Assembly (NCBI GenBank): GCA_910586275.1
Contig: CAJUIM010000104.1
Span: 1 to 14,030, forward strand
DNA length: 14,030 nt
Direction: 5' to 3'
Origin: an uncultured Lachnospiraceae bacterium
Lineage (GTDB): Bacteria; Bacillota; Clostridia; Lachnospirales; Lachnospiraceae
Shown: piece by piece, positions 6,097 through 13,214 of the stretch
How the letters are laid out: the number at the start of each line of letters is the position of its first letter
Position numbering within the stretch: the first letter of the stretch is position 1
Made by a program: the position numbers and the translations under genes
The notes under the pieces: generated by a model
The model's database searches: none
What the model was told of the DNA's origin: nothing
What the model saw: only the letters and a program-made list of their open reading frames with translations

Positions 6097-6130
6097 AAAA
6101 CAGGTGCCTCATAACGAGACACCTTGTTAT
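6097..6130 (-). terminator. Probable terminator of the flagellin gene
   Basis: On the minus strand an imperfect stem (CAAGGTGTCTC with GAGGCACCTG, one mismatch and one bulge) has a five-base loop ATAAC on the plus strand. It is followed by TTTTGCG. It begins about 40 bases after the flagellin stop codon. Confidence 0.6.
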
Positions 6131-6171
6131 TTGCTTATATTATAAGCCGCATTCCTCATTCATTCTTTGGA

Positions 6172-6933
6172 TTACATACCGAACATCTTCAGAACCAGTG
6201 AATCGTTCTGCATCTTCTTACGCATCATGCCCATCTTATAATCCTGCAGAAGCTTATTTTTCTTCTGCTCGGATACTGCCTTGGGAACGTCCAAATCCTC
6301 AATACGGCTTCTTGATCTTACCGACTCCAAAGAATTAATCGTATTGGAATTGTATGCATGTTCCATACGGTTAGTCATGGCACCTGTAGCACCTCTGGCA
6401 TTGGTTACTTTCTCCATGGCGTTTTCTATATCTTTGATATCGAACTTACCCGTCACATTGTAGCCGTCAATGCCCAGTTCCTTCAAGGTGGTATTTTCCA
6501 TCTGGATCTGCATGCCCCTGCCGTCCGCATTGGCTGCTATATGCATATCCGCCATGCTGCCATCCATCAGTTTCATTCCGTTATATTGGGTTCCTACCGC
6601 AATATCCTGAATGTTCTGCAATACCTGATCTATCTCATCCTGAATCATCTGTTTCTCGGACTGGCCGTACAGACTGTTGGATGCCTTAACGCTAAGTTCA
6701 TGAATTCTATGCAAAGAATCCTGAATGGAACCCAATGCACCGTCCTTTATATTGGCAACGCCGATACCATCCTGAATATTCGCAGAAGCAGCATCCAAGC
6801 CATTGCTTTCTTTCTTCATCTTAATGGCGATGGATAAGCCTGCCGCATCGTCTGCCGCCGTAACGATTTTCTTACCGCTGGCTATTTTTCCATATATGGA
6901 ATTTGCATTATTATTTAATGCCGAAATACCCAT
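6172..6933 (-). CDS. Divergent short flagellin with shortened N-terminal D0
   Basis: A 253-residue flagellin-family protein. The conserved D1 core is clear: ASGKKIVTAADDAAGLSIAIK at 18-38, Q-D-G-I-G-V-A (54-60), L-H-R-I-H-E-L-S-V-K-A (74-84) and Q-Y-N-G-M-K-L-M-D-G (116-125), with the C-terminal SRIEDLD at 209-215. There are only ten residues between ALN and the ASG motif, against about nineteen in B. subtilis Hag, and the usual leading M-R-I-N-H-N is missing. The C-terminal D0 is normal in length but Lys/Met-rich (KMGMMRKKM, ending MFGM) instead of Ala/Gln-rich. The ATG at 6933 has AAAGGAG at good spacing; an earlier ATG (6972) adds a non-flagellin extension. No other motility gene is in the window. 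It could be a minor flagellin or a repurposed protein. Confidence 0.85.
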   Translation of the reverse strand: MGISALNNNANSIYGKIASGKKIVTAADDAAGLSIAIKMKKESNGLDAASANIQDGIGVANIKDGALGSIQDSLHRIHELSVKASNSLYGQSEKQMIQDEIDQVLQNIQDIAVGTQYNGMKLMDGSMADMHIAANADGRGMQIQMENTTLKELGIDGYNVTGKFDIKDIENAMEKVTNARGATGAMTNRMEHAYNSNTINSLESVRSRSRIEDLDVPKAVSEQKKNKLLQDYKMGMMRKKMQNDSLVLKMFGM

Positions 6934-6999
6934 AACCGCTCCTTTCCTGCACAAAACCGCTGTGCATGCCATTACACTCTCACTCTTCTCTTTAACCCT

Positions 7000-7028
7000 A
7001 GTATAATATGTTTCATGGTGAAACGCAA
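7000..7028 (-). promoter_or_regulatory. Flagellin promoter, vegetative type, with palindrome in spacer
   Basis: On the minus strand TTGCGT (7023-7028), 17 bases, TATACT (7000-7005). The spacer and the end of the -35 hold the inverted repeat GTTTCATGGTGAAAC (7010-7024), well placed for a repressor. No sigma-D (TAAA...GCCGATAA) flagellar promoter is visible. Predicted start is about 6993, leader about 60 bases. Confidence 0.7.
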
Positions 7029-7052
7029 GCCCTTTTGCATAATTTTACCGAA

Positions 7053-7592
7053 TCAGTAATTATCTGCCTTTACCTGAAAATATGACTGCGGGTGTGCGCA
7101 TACAGGACATACTTCCGGTGCTTTCTTACCGACACAGATATGTCCGCAGTTGGCACATTGCCAAACCACATCCCCCTCCTTGGAAAAAACCAGATTGCCT
7201 TCTATATTGGCCAACAGCTTACGGTATCTTTCCTCATGCTCTTTCTCGATAGCTGCCACGCCCTCAAACAAAGCCGCAATATCCTCAAACCCTTCTTCCC
7301 TTGCTTCCTTTGCAAAAGTCTGATACATATCTGTCCACTCAAAGTTCTCCCCGTCAGCCGCCTCTTTCAGGTTCTCTGCCGTACTGCCGATTCCGCCGTT
7401 CAATAACTTATACCACAATTTTGCATGTTCTTTTTCATTATTTGCTGTCTCTTCAAAAAGGGATGCAATCTGCACATAACCATCTTTTTTTGCTTTGGAC
7501 GCAAAATATGTATACTTATTCCTTGCCTGTGATTCCCCGGCAAACGCCGCCTGAAGATTTGCCTCTGTCTTTGTACCTTTTAAATCAGCCAT
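7053..7592 (-). CDS. rbr: Rubrerythrin
   Basis: A 179-residue non-heme di-iron peroxidase that reduces hydrogen peroxide in anaerobes, taking electrons from rubredoxin or NADH-linked partners. The four-helix ferritin-like domain (1-135) carries the di-iron ligands in E20 (GESQA), E53/H56 (EKEH) and the second-half E-A-R-E-E and E116-K-E-H119 motifs. The C-terminal rubredoxin domain has Cys-pairs C146-x2-C149 and C162-x2-C165 for the FeS4 centre. Length and domain order are those of classical rubrerythrin. AAAAAGGAG precedes the ATG at normal spacing. It follows the radical SAM gene by 55 bases and may be co-transcribed. No PerR-like box was noticed. Cytosolic. Confidence 0.97.
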   Translation of the reverse strand: MADLKGTKTEANLQAAFAGESQARNKYTYFASKAKKDGYVQIASLFEETANNEKEHAKLWYKLLNGGIGSTAENLKEAADGENFEWTDMYQTFAKEAREEGFEDIAALFEGVAAIEKEHEERYRKLLANIEGNLVFSKEGDVVWQCANCGHICVGKKAPEVCPVCAHPQSYFQVKADNY

Positions 7593-7620
7593 ATTTTTTT
7601 CTCCTTTTTCTTTGTTTTTT

Positions 7621-7643
7621 GCCTGTCTGAAAACTTATTTCGG
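7621..7643 (+). repeat. Possible degenerate copy of the dispersed repeat
   Basis: GCCTGTCTGAAAACTTATTT resembles the right copy near 3210 (GCGTGTCTGAAAATTCATTC) at 18 of 23 aligned bases by eye. It lies between the radical SAM stop and rbr. The match is too weak to be sure. Confidence 0.25.
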
Positions 7644-7647
7644 ATTC

Positions 7648-8277
7648 TTATTCTTCCCAAGGCCTGATCCGGTAATTTACCCCGATCCTCCGGCATATCT
7701 CCATGCACTTTGCCTCTTCTTCCCTGCTGATTGTCGTCTCTACCGTAGTCAGCACCACCTTGGGCACATATTCCTTCACCTCCTGTGCAAATTTCAGCAA
7801 AGCATCAAAAGACTCCTCCCCGAACTTGCTTTTTGTCAGTTTATAATATTCCTCTTTATCCGGTGTGTTCAGGCTGATGGATACCACATCCACATATCCT
7901 GCAAACATCGATGCCGTAGGCTTCCCATGAATCAGATCGGACAACCCGTTGGTATTGACCCGGACAGGCAGGCCGTATTGCTCCTTTACAAATCCGGCAA
8001 TTTCCAAAAGGTCTTCCAAGCGTTCCGTAGGCTCCCCGAATCCGCAGAAAACAACTTCCTTATATTTCGCCGAAAGGGTTCCGTCCTTGTCAAATTTCCT
8101 GAATTCTTCCTTTACTTCCTCTGCCGTCGGCTCCCGCTTCAGCCAGAGGCTTCCTGAGTGATTCATTTCATCCTTTGTCTGGCGCAGGCAGAAAGTGCAT
8201 GCGCAGGGACAGCGGTTCGTCAGATTCACATATAGGTTGTCATATACTTCATATAAAATCGTCATACTCTTTTCCAT
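7648..8277 (-). CDS. TatD-associated radical SAM protein
   Basis: A 209-residue compact radical SAM enzyme of the family usually found next to tatD nucleases in Clostridia and other Firmicutes. The 4Fe-4S motif C23-x3-C27-x2-C30 lies in RCPCACTFCLR, with an extra C25 between. Further barrel motifs are C-G-F-G-E-P-T at 78-84 (the GGE-like SAM-binding element), V-N-T-N-G-L at 107-112 and S-I-S-L-N at 133-137. No C-terminal SPASM or auxiliary cluster is present, so only the core barrel exists. The reaction is unknown for the family. No tatD gene is in this window; neighbours are pdxY and rubrerythrin. The ATG at 8277 has AAGGGAATAAGGC upstream; an alternative start is the Met at residue 5. Confidence 0.85.
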   Translation of the reverse strand: MEKSMTILYEVYDNLYVNLTNRCPCACTFCLRQTKDEMNHSGSLWLKREPTAEEVKEEFRKFDKDGTLSAKYKEVVFCGFGEPTERLEDLLEIAGFVKEQYGLPVRVNTNGLSDLIHGKPTASMFAGYVDVVSISLNTPDKEEYYKLTKSKFGEESFDALLKFAQEVKEYVPKVVLTTVETTISREEEAKCMEICRRIGVNYRIRPWEE

Positions 8278-8326
8278 GCCTTATTCCCTTCTCTGTCATG
8301 TTTTCCTGACTTGGCTACCCGCAAAT

Positions 8327-8370
8327 GGCTGTTTCCGGCAAATGTCCGGAATGAATTTTCAAACACGATC
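8327..8370 (-). repeat. Third copy of the dispersed repeat
   Basis: Minus strand GATCGTGTTTGAAAATT, then CATTCC and a TTCCGG/CCGGAA hairpin, then AACAG. It shares the GTGTTTGAAAATT core, the adjoining hairpin and the trailing CGGAAAC with the copy at 2815-2852, and CATTCC with the copy at 3209. It lies in the 137-base gap between pdxY and the radical SAM gene, without a partner copy. Confidence 0.6.
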
Positions 8371-8414
8371 CAGACCGGAAATTCACTGCCCGGGACGTAC
8401 CACCGAAACTCCGT

Positions 8415-9251
8415 CTAATTTCTCTTCAGGGAATGCAGGATTTCCTCAAAACATACGCCGTCTGTCTGCGGTATGTCCATCTCTATAGATTTCAATATGC
8501 ACTTCCTGACGAAATCGGAAGCCTTTTTCACGGAACGGTCAAAAGCTACGCCGTTCACCGCATCCGAAGCTATCACGGATGCAAACACATCCCCTGTCCC
8601 GGAACGTTCCGTCCCGGCCTTATGGGTACGCAGCAGCCTTGGCTCTTTTCCTTTCTCCATCACATAATTGGCTATGAATTCCCCCTGCGGAATGCCGGTC
8701 ACCACCACTTTTTCCGGCCCTTGCGAAGACAGTTCCTGCGCCATTTCATACAGTTCCTTTTTCTTCCATCCGCTTTCCTTATAAGGCATCCCCGTCAGAC
8801 GGCAGCATTCCGTAAGATTGGGCGTGATAATGTCCGCACATGCCACAAGCCGCTGCATCTCCCGGCACATTTCCTCCGTATAAGTGGCATATATCCTGCC
8901 GTGATCCCCCATTACCGGGTCAATGATTACTTTTGTCCTTCCACTGCGGAATTCTTCCACAAAGCGGAGCACGGTTTCTATCTGTTCCTTGGAACCGAGA
9001 AAACCTGATGTAATCCCTTCAAATTTCAGCCCCAGTTTATGCCATTTCGCGATGTAAGCTTCCATATGCGGCGTATAATCATCAAAAAAGTACTCCGGAA
9101 ATCCCGTATGGTTGGAAAAAACCGAAGTGGGCACCGGACAGCACTGAATTCCCATATATGAAATAATCGGCATGGACACTGTCAGGGAACAGCGTCCGAA
9201 GCCGGATAAATCATTGATGACTGCTATTTTCTTCTGATTATTGTGGGACAT
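8415..9251 (-). CDS. pdxY: Pyridoxamine/pyridoxal kinase (PdxY-type, ribokinase superfamily)
   Basis: A 278-residue B6 salvage kinase that phosphorylates pyridoxal, pyridoxamine or pyridoxine with ATP to supply PLP. Motifs: N-D-L-S-G-F-G-R near the start (substrate side), D-P-V-M-G-D at 111-116, I-T-P-N-L-T-E at 142-148 and the anion-hole/catalytic S-G-T-G-D at 217-221 with D221 as catalytic base. Length and motifs fit the pyridoxamine-kinase group common in Lachnospiraceae rather than ThiD. The start lies two bases after the stop of the PocR-MCP gene, so the two form an operon with tight coupling. Cytosolic. Closely related hydroxymethylpyrimidine kinase activity is possible. Confidence 0.9.
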   Translation of the reverse strand: MSHNNQKKIAVINDLSGFGRCSLTVSMPIISYMGIQCCPVPTSVFSNHTGFPEYFFDDYTPHMEAYIAKWHKLGLKFEGITSGFLGSKEQIETVLRFVEEFRSGRTKVIIDPVMGDHGRIYATYTEEMCREMQRLVACADIITPNLTECCRLTGMPYKESGWKKKELYEMAQELSSQGPEKVVVTGIPQGEFIANYVMEKGKEPRLLRTHKAGTERSGTGDVFASVIASDAVNGVAFDRSVKKASDFVRKCILKSIEMDIPQTDGVCFEEILHSLKRN

Positions 9252-9253
9252 TT

Positions 9254-10063
9254 TTATTTCCTGCTTTTATTTTCATATTTTCCGTTGAGAATCTCCACGG
9301 AACGCTTTATTTTCTGAGCGGACTCGCTGATTTCCTTATAAATCCCCGCAGACTGGGAAGCCAGATCCCCCATCTGCTTTGCCACTACCGCAAACCCTGC
9401 ACCGGCAACGCCTGCTCTCGCGGATTCTATGGATGCATTCAAAGACAGAATATTCTGTTTTGTGGCAATGCCGTCCAGTTCCTTTGTTTTCTGATATATG
9501 ACATCCACTGTTCTGGTGGCGTTCTCCAGTTCTCCGTCAAAGGTAGTCATCCGGCCGCCGCGCCCTTTCATATATTCCAGATTCACCATCTGATTTATCA
9601 CGTCCGCCAGCAATTCCCCTGCCGCCCTTACGGCTTTTTCCGTACGCACGGGTACTTTGCGCAATGCCCTTACATACTCTTCCGGATCAATGCCCAGTTC
9701 AGCCGCAATATCCCGGAACTTGCTTTCATCCGGCTCTTTTGTAAGGATCTGCCCTCCGATAACGGCTCCTACTTTTTCCCCGTTCACCATAATGTCAGCC
9801 GCAAAGTCCACCAGCCCCGCATGGCAGAAATATGTACCATGGCCTTCATTGTCACACTTTATGCAGCGTTTCATCCCCTCTTCGGTCCCTCTTGTATATT
9901 TCATGCAGAAATCCGTAAAGTTACTGCCCTTCGTCACATAATCCCCATCTGCATCCACAATAACCACCGCAAACCCGGTAGCATCCGAAAACCGGTCCTG
10001 AATCTCCTGCAATTTCTTTAAATCCACAAAATCTTTCATCTTCATTCCACACACACCATCCAC
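9254..10063 (-). CDS. Soluble PocR-domain sensor with a minimal MCP signalling tip
   Basis: A 269-residue two-domain protein without a membrane segment. Residues about 10-160 form a PocR sensory domain: T-G-F-A-V-V-I-V-D near the start, the Cys set C53, C67, C70 and C80 (C-I-K-C and Y-F-C-H-A-G-L), and V-G-A-V-I-G-G-Q. Residues about 190-258 match only the hairpin tip of methyl-accepting chemotaxis proteins (L-D-G-I-A-T-K-Q-N-I-L-S-L-N-A-S-I-E-S-A-R-A-G, then G-A-G-F-A-V-V-A-K-Q), the part that binds CheA/CheW. The long methylation helices and HAMP are absent. PocR domains sense small molecules such as 1,2-propanediol. The start at 10063 has AAGGAA upstream. Pyridoxamine kinase follows two bases later, suggesting the sensed ligand or output relates to B6, but that is inference. 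Confidence 0.85.
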   Translation of the reverse strand: MDGVCGMKMKDFVDLKKLQEIQDRFSDATGFAVVIVDADGDYVTKGSNFTDFCMKYTRGTEEGMKRCIKCDNEGHGTYFCHAGLVDFAADIMVNGEKVGAVIGGQILTKEPDESKFRDIAAELGIDPEEYVRALRKVPVRTEKAVRAAGELLADVINQMVNLEYMKGRGGRMTTFDGELENATRTVDVIYQKTKELDGIATKQNILSLNASIESARAGVAGAGFAVVAKQMGDLASQSAGIYKEISESAQKIKRSVEILNGKYENKSRK

Positions 10064-10189
10064 TTTCCTTATTACCTTCCCGCATCCCTTACAGGGACAA
10101 GTAACCCTTTTCTACTATTTTCATACATAATGCTATATTATGTCAAGATACTTATCTGTTTTTTCCCGGAAATTAATTTTCAATATTTG

Positions 10190-11992
10190 CTAAAACCATT
10201 CGGAAATCCCAATGATTTCCTTTGCGAAATCCGTATACTTCCCTTCTTCCGGCGTATCCATATATTTGTATACCTTATATACATATTTAGGAGTGCCGTC
10301 CGGATGATTGATTCCCAATGCCAGCCCGTCTTCCATCTCTTCCTCCGCATCCGTCTGCCTGGAAAACAGCACCGAATCGATATGGGGATTTTCTTCCGTT
10401 ACCTTATAAGCATAAACAATGGCTGCGGCCTGCAGTTCTTCCCCCTGCAGCGAAGTATATCCCAACTCGCTCAATATGACGGAGCGTACTTCCCCGTCCG
10501 CCGTCAGGAATTCCTCCTGCTGCAGATAATCCGTGACCACGTCAATATTGGCCATGGTCACCATAGGCGTCTCCTCGGATTCCTGCACATGTACGGAATC
10601 TTTCCATATATAAGGCGAATCCAACGGCACATTATAGGGATGGATTGCCAGCCCCCAGTCTATATTCCCTTCCTTACGGATCTGCCTGTTGAATTCATCC
10701 AAAATATCCTTTGCATTATAATTTCCCGTGCTTCCCGCATTATTGTTCCACTGCTGATCCAAAGGAATATATATCCTGCTGGCGCTGTTCACGCTCTTTA
10801 TGGAACTATAGCATATCCGAAACGCCTTTACATATTCGCGTACATATGTCTCCAGATCCACATGCCGCATATAATTCCACTGCTTCCGCGCATTGATTTC
10901 ATTTCCGATTACCCAGTTTGCAATGACTCCCCTGCCGTTGGCTTTCCCGGAATACCGTTCCACCAAAAATGTGGTAATTGCCGCCAAGTAATCCATGCCC
11001 TCCTCCTCCGCCGCATTGAACGCATAATAAGGTGCATTTCCAATGCCGGAACGTGCCAGCGGATGAATCATCTCCGGATAACTGGCCGAAACGTCATTCA
11101 GCAATATAGCCGTAATCTCTATGCCCTTCTCGGTCAAAGTGCCGAAAACCATGTCATATTCCGCCATTACCTGTCCGTCAAACAAATAATCCTTTCCATT
11201 ATATGTATAAGAAACCGGCGGATACTCGGAATCCTCGGACAGTTCCAGAATCCTTGACATCTGAATGTTGTAAGCCGCATGCTTTACCCCCAAATCCTCC
11301 AACTCGGAAGACTGTATCTTATCCGGCGCAACCAGCAGCCCTTTCTTGGAAGCCGGGCTTTCTCCATTGGATTTATAGACAGCTATCTCTTCCGGATTGG
11401 TCACATAACTGGGATTGCTCACCACTACATACTGTCCGTCTTCCTTCACGGCAACCACATATTTATACAGCATCCCGCTTACCATACCAAAATGATGGGA
11501 AAACATCATCTTCGTATTTTCTGCCTTATACTCCACATGGGTAGGGGTCATGTCCTGATTCACTTCATCCATATAAGCCCGCAAGGCAAACAGATAATAA
11601 TATTCATCATCGCTTTTCGGTATCCCTTCCGTGGAAAATTCCAAGGAAATATTACTTGTCCGGTTATCCACCAGACAAGATTCTATCGTAATGAAATTTT
11701 CACTGTGCTCTTCAGGCAAATCCACCATAGCCGGGCGTTTTTTTATGGTTTCAAAAACCTGGATACCCGATTCCACAGAATAATCCATTATTCTGCCGCT
11801 TTCCGCTTCCGCAGCCTTGGCCAGATTTTCCCGGTTCCTCTCCAGACGCGCCGTTTCCAATGCTGCGTTTTTATTGTCCAAAGCCGCTTTTATGCCGATG
11901 CCGCCGGCAACGGCCAATATGCCAGCCACCACTCCGGCAATCATCAGCTTCCGCAGTCTCTTCTTACCGTTTTCTTCCTGCTTTAATCCCAT
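10190..11992 (-). CDS. Membrane-anchored DUF5722 glycosidase-like protein
   Basis: A 600-residue protein with a basic N-terminus and one membrane segment (about 16-36), then a charged helix, so it is anchored with its bulk outside. Residues about 80-205 form a beta-rich N-terminal domain; about 215-600 form a DUF5722 TIM-barrel-like domain. Clan-A glycoside hydrolase hallmarks are visible: W-V-I-G-N-E at 360-365 (E365, candidate acid/base after Asn), H-P-Y at 451-453, and V-I-L-S-E-L-G at 505-511 (E509, candidate nucleophile). This suggests a retaining glycosidase, substrate unknown. The ATG follows AGGAAGGACA and a good promoter lies at 12047-12075. It is a single-gene unit. A long ORF antisense to it (10130-11257) is a frame shadow. 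Confidence 0.8.
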   Translation of the reverse strand: MGLKQEENGKKRLRKLMIAGVVAGILAVAGGIGIKAALDNKNAALETARLERNRENLAKAAEAESGRIMDYSVESGIQVFETIKKRPAMVDLPEEHSENFITIESCLVDNRTSNISLEFSTEGIPKSDDEYYYLFALRAYMDEVNQDMTPTHVEYKAENTKMMFSHHFGMVSGMLYKYVVAVKEDGQYVVVSNPSYVTNPEEIAVYKSNGESPASKKGLLVAPDKIQSSELEDLGVKHAAYNIQMSRILELSEDSEYPPVSYTYNGKDYLFDGQVMAEYDMVFGTLTEKGIEITAILLNDVSASYPEMIHPLARSGIGNAPYYAFNAAEEEGMDYLAAITTFLVERYSGKANGRGVIANWVIGNEINARKQWNYMRHVDLETYVREYVKAFRICYSSIKSVNSASRIYIPLDQQWNNNAGSTGNYNAKDILDEFNRQIRKEGNIDWGLAIHPYNVPLDSPYIWKDSVHVQESEETPMVTMANIDVVTDYLQQEEFLTADGEVRSVILSELGYTSLQGEELQAAAIVYAYKVTEENPHIDSVLFSRQTDAEEEMEDGLALGINHPDGTPKYVYKVYKYMDTPEEGKYTDFAKEIIGISEWF

Positions 11993-12046
11993 TGTCCTTC
12001 CTAATCTGCTTTATGTATCGCTTTTCTCTTTAACAGTTGCTTTCTT

Positions 12047-12075
12047 ATTATACACATTTATATGGTTTTTCTCAA
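12047..12075 (-). promoter_or_regulatory. Promoter of the DUF5722 gene
   Basis: On the minus strand TTGAGA (12070-12075), 17 bases, TATAAT (12047-12052). Start near 12040, leader about 48 bases. The inverted repeat at 12096-12111 lies about 20 bases upstream of the -35 and could be a regulator site. Confidence 0.75.
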
Positions 12076-12360
12076 CCTCTATTTCTGCAGGAGCACGAAA
12101 ATCCATTTTCGGCATTTGGCTCCATATGCTGTTTTCTTTTACTCATCTCCCACCAAAAAGGCTCTTCCGCCTTCTGAATATGCCGTTAGCGGTTGGGCTA
12201 ATAGAGGATCAAGCGTTCCATCTTATTGCTTAAGCTGTTAGAATGAATGATGCAGATGGTCTGGCCGATTCCTCCCAGAACTTTACGTCCGTTTTTAAGT
12301 CAGCCAACCAGCCCTCATTCGCAGCATTCGTTCTACGCCGGTAATGCTTTTCTGAGTGTG

Positions 12361-12410
12361 CAGGTCAAAAAGCGTAGGCGCAGCGGGCTGCGCTGAGGAT
12401 TTTTGACCTG
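12361..12410. repeat. Large two-part hairpin element
   Basis: Outer arms CAGGTCAAAAA (12361-12371) and TTTTTGACCTG (12400-12410) are perfect 11-base complements. An inner CGCAGC-GG-GCTGCG hairpin (12379-12392) is separated from them by unpaired 7-base flanks. With A-run and T-run in the arms it could act as a terminator on either strand, but no gene ends next to it. Confidence 0.6.
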
Positions 12411-12581
12411 TGCAATCGGGAAAGCAGGCAAGTGGTTGGTGTAGTTATTTGCACAACGATGTACTAGTGATGTCGTTCTCCTGCCTCCCCCGTGACATCC
12501 CGCACACACAATCCGAAATTAGTTCACTGACCGAACACATCAGGGAACCTGACGGGGAATCTCAATATACTAAAAGACTTA

Positions 12582-13214
12582 TTAAATTTGTTTATTTCTA
12601 TACAATCTTTGACATATCATAAAGCAAATAACATTAGTGATAACAGCCAATATAGGCACAATTATCCCAAGCAGGTTGTTCATCAAGTACTTATAGAAAA
12701 TAAACGTAAGCCCCATATAAGGGAAAATAGCAAGTGCAGCAACAATATCTGCTTTTTGCGTATCGAAAAAAAAGAAAATTAAAAACTCAATCGGTAAGAA
12801 TACAGTTGCTAATAATAATCCATAAGGTATGATATGAAATGGCACAACAGCAAACATTTCTGGTTTAATTATATGAAGAATTTGGGAGAAAAAAATTAAA
12901 AGAGGAGTTGCCGCCAAACAAAACAGATAGATTATCGCCCCGCGTGCCCCTATAATTGTTCCATGTGTTATCGGTAGTATACTGAATAATAATTTAGTCT
13001 TATACTTTGCATCATTAAAGGCAAAATTTCGAATAATCAGATATGATAACATTAGCAATCCCGCAGTATAGGTAATGATATTTGCCGTATCATTATCTGC
13101 ATTAATCTGATTAAAAAACATCGGATATAATACTATACAAAGCAGTTGAAGCCATACAATCTGACTTAACGCTGAAATTTGCATTTTAGTGAATTTCAGA
13201 AAATTTGTCTGCAT
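12582..13214 (-). CDS. ABC-2-type transporter permease, 6-TM
   Basis: A 210-residue integral membrane protein with about six hydrophobic segments (roughly 15-35, 47-65, 85-125, 130-155, 158-180, 185-203), Ile/Phe-rich. It resembles the small ABC-2 permeases paired with BcrA/YtrB-type ATPases in drug or lantibiotic-peptide export and immunity. The start codon overlaps the ATPase stop by one base (TAATG), and AAGGAGG sits upstream, so it is the second gene of an ABC operon. Base composition is clearly AT-richer than the genes to the left, suggesting transfer. Its ATPase partner is truncated, so the exporter is probably not functional unless another ATPase serves it. Confidence 0.8.
   Translation of the reverse strand: MQTNFLKFTKMQISALSQIVWLQLLCIVLYPMFFNQINADNDTANIITYTAGLLMLSYLIIRNFAFNDAKYKTKLLFSILPITHGTIIGARGAIIYLFCLAATPLLIFFSQILHIIKPEMFAVVPFHIIPYGLLLATVFLPIEFLIFFFFDTQKADIVAALAIFPYMGLTFIFYKYLMNNLLGIIVPILAVITNVICFMICQRLYRNKQI

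Larger units (their letters stand above)
11993..12581. other. Gene-free stretch with promoter, hairpins and coding-like remnants
   Basis: It holds the promoter of the DUF5722 gene (12047-12075), a perfect CGAAAAT/ATTTTCG inverted repeat (12096-12111) upstream of it, and a large hairpin at 12361-12410. Between 12240 and 12350 both strands keep short open frames with protein-like composition, but none has a convincing ribosome site. 12420-12580 shows only weak structure (TCAGG/CCTGA hairpin at 12540-12552). I accept no gene here. It looks like a junction scar between the native chromosome and the AT-rich ABC remnant. Confidence 0.6.

Noticed and set aside
10080..10146. Possible promoter for the PocR-MCP/pdxY operon
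   Set aside because: A perfect minus-strand TTGACA lies at 10141-10146 but I found no acceptable -10 at 16-18 bases, so it is not listed as a feature.
10130..11257. 375-codon plus-strand ORF
   Set aside because: It is wholly antisense to the DUF5722 gene, has no ribosome site and encodes an Ile/Phe/His-rich, non-domain sequence typical of a frame shadow.
12410..12622. 70-codon plus-strand ORF in the scar region
   Set aside because: There is no ribosome site, it ends inside the opposite-strand permease gene, and it has no domain. It is kept only as part of the scar description.
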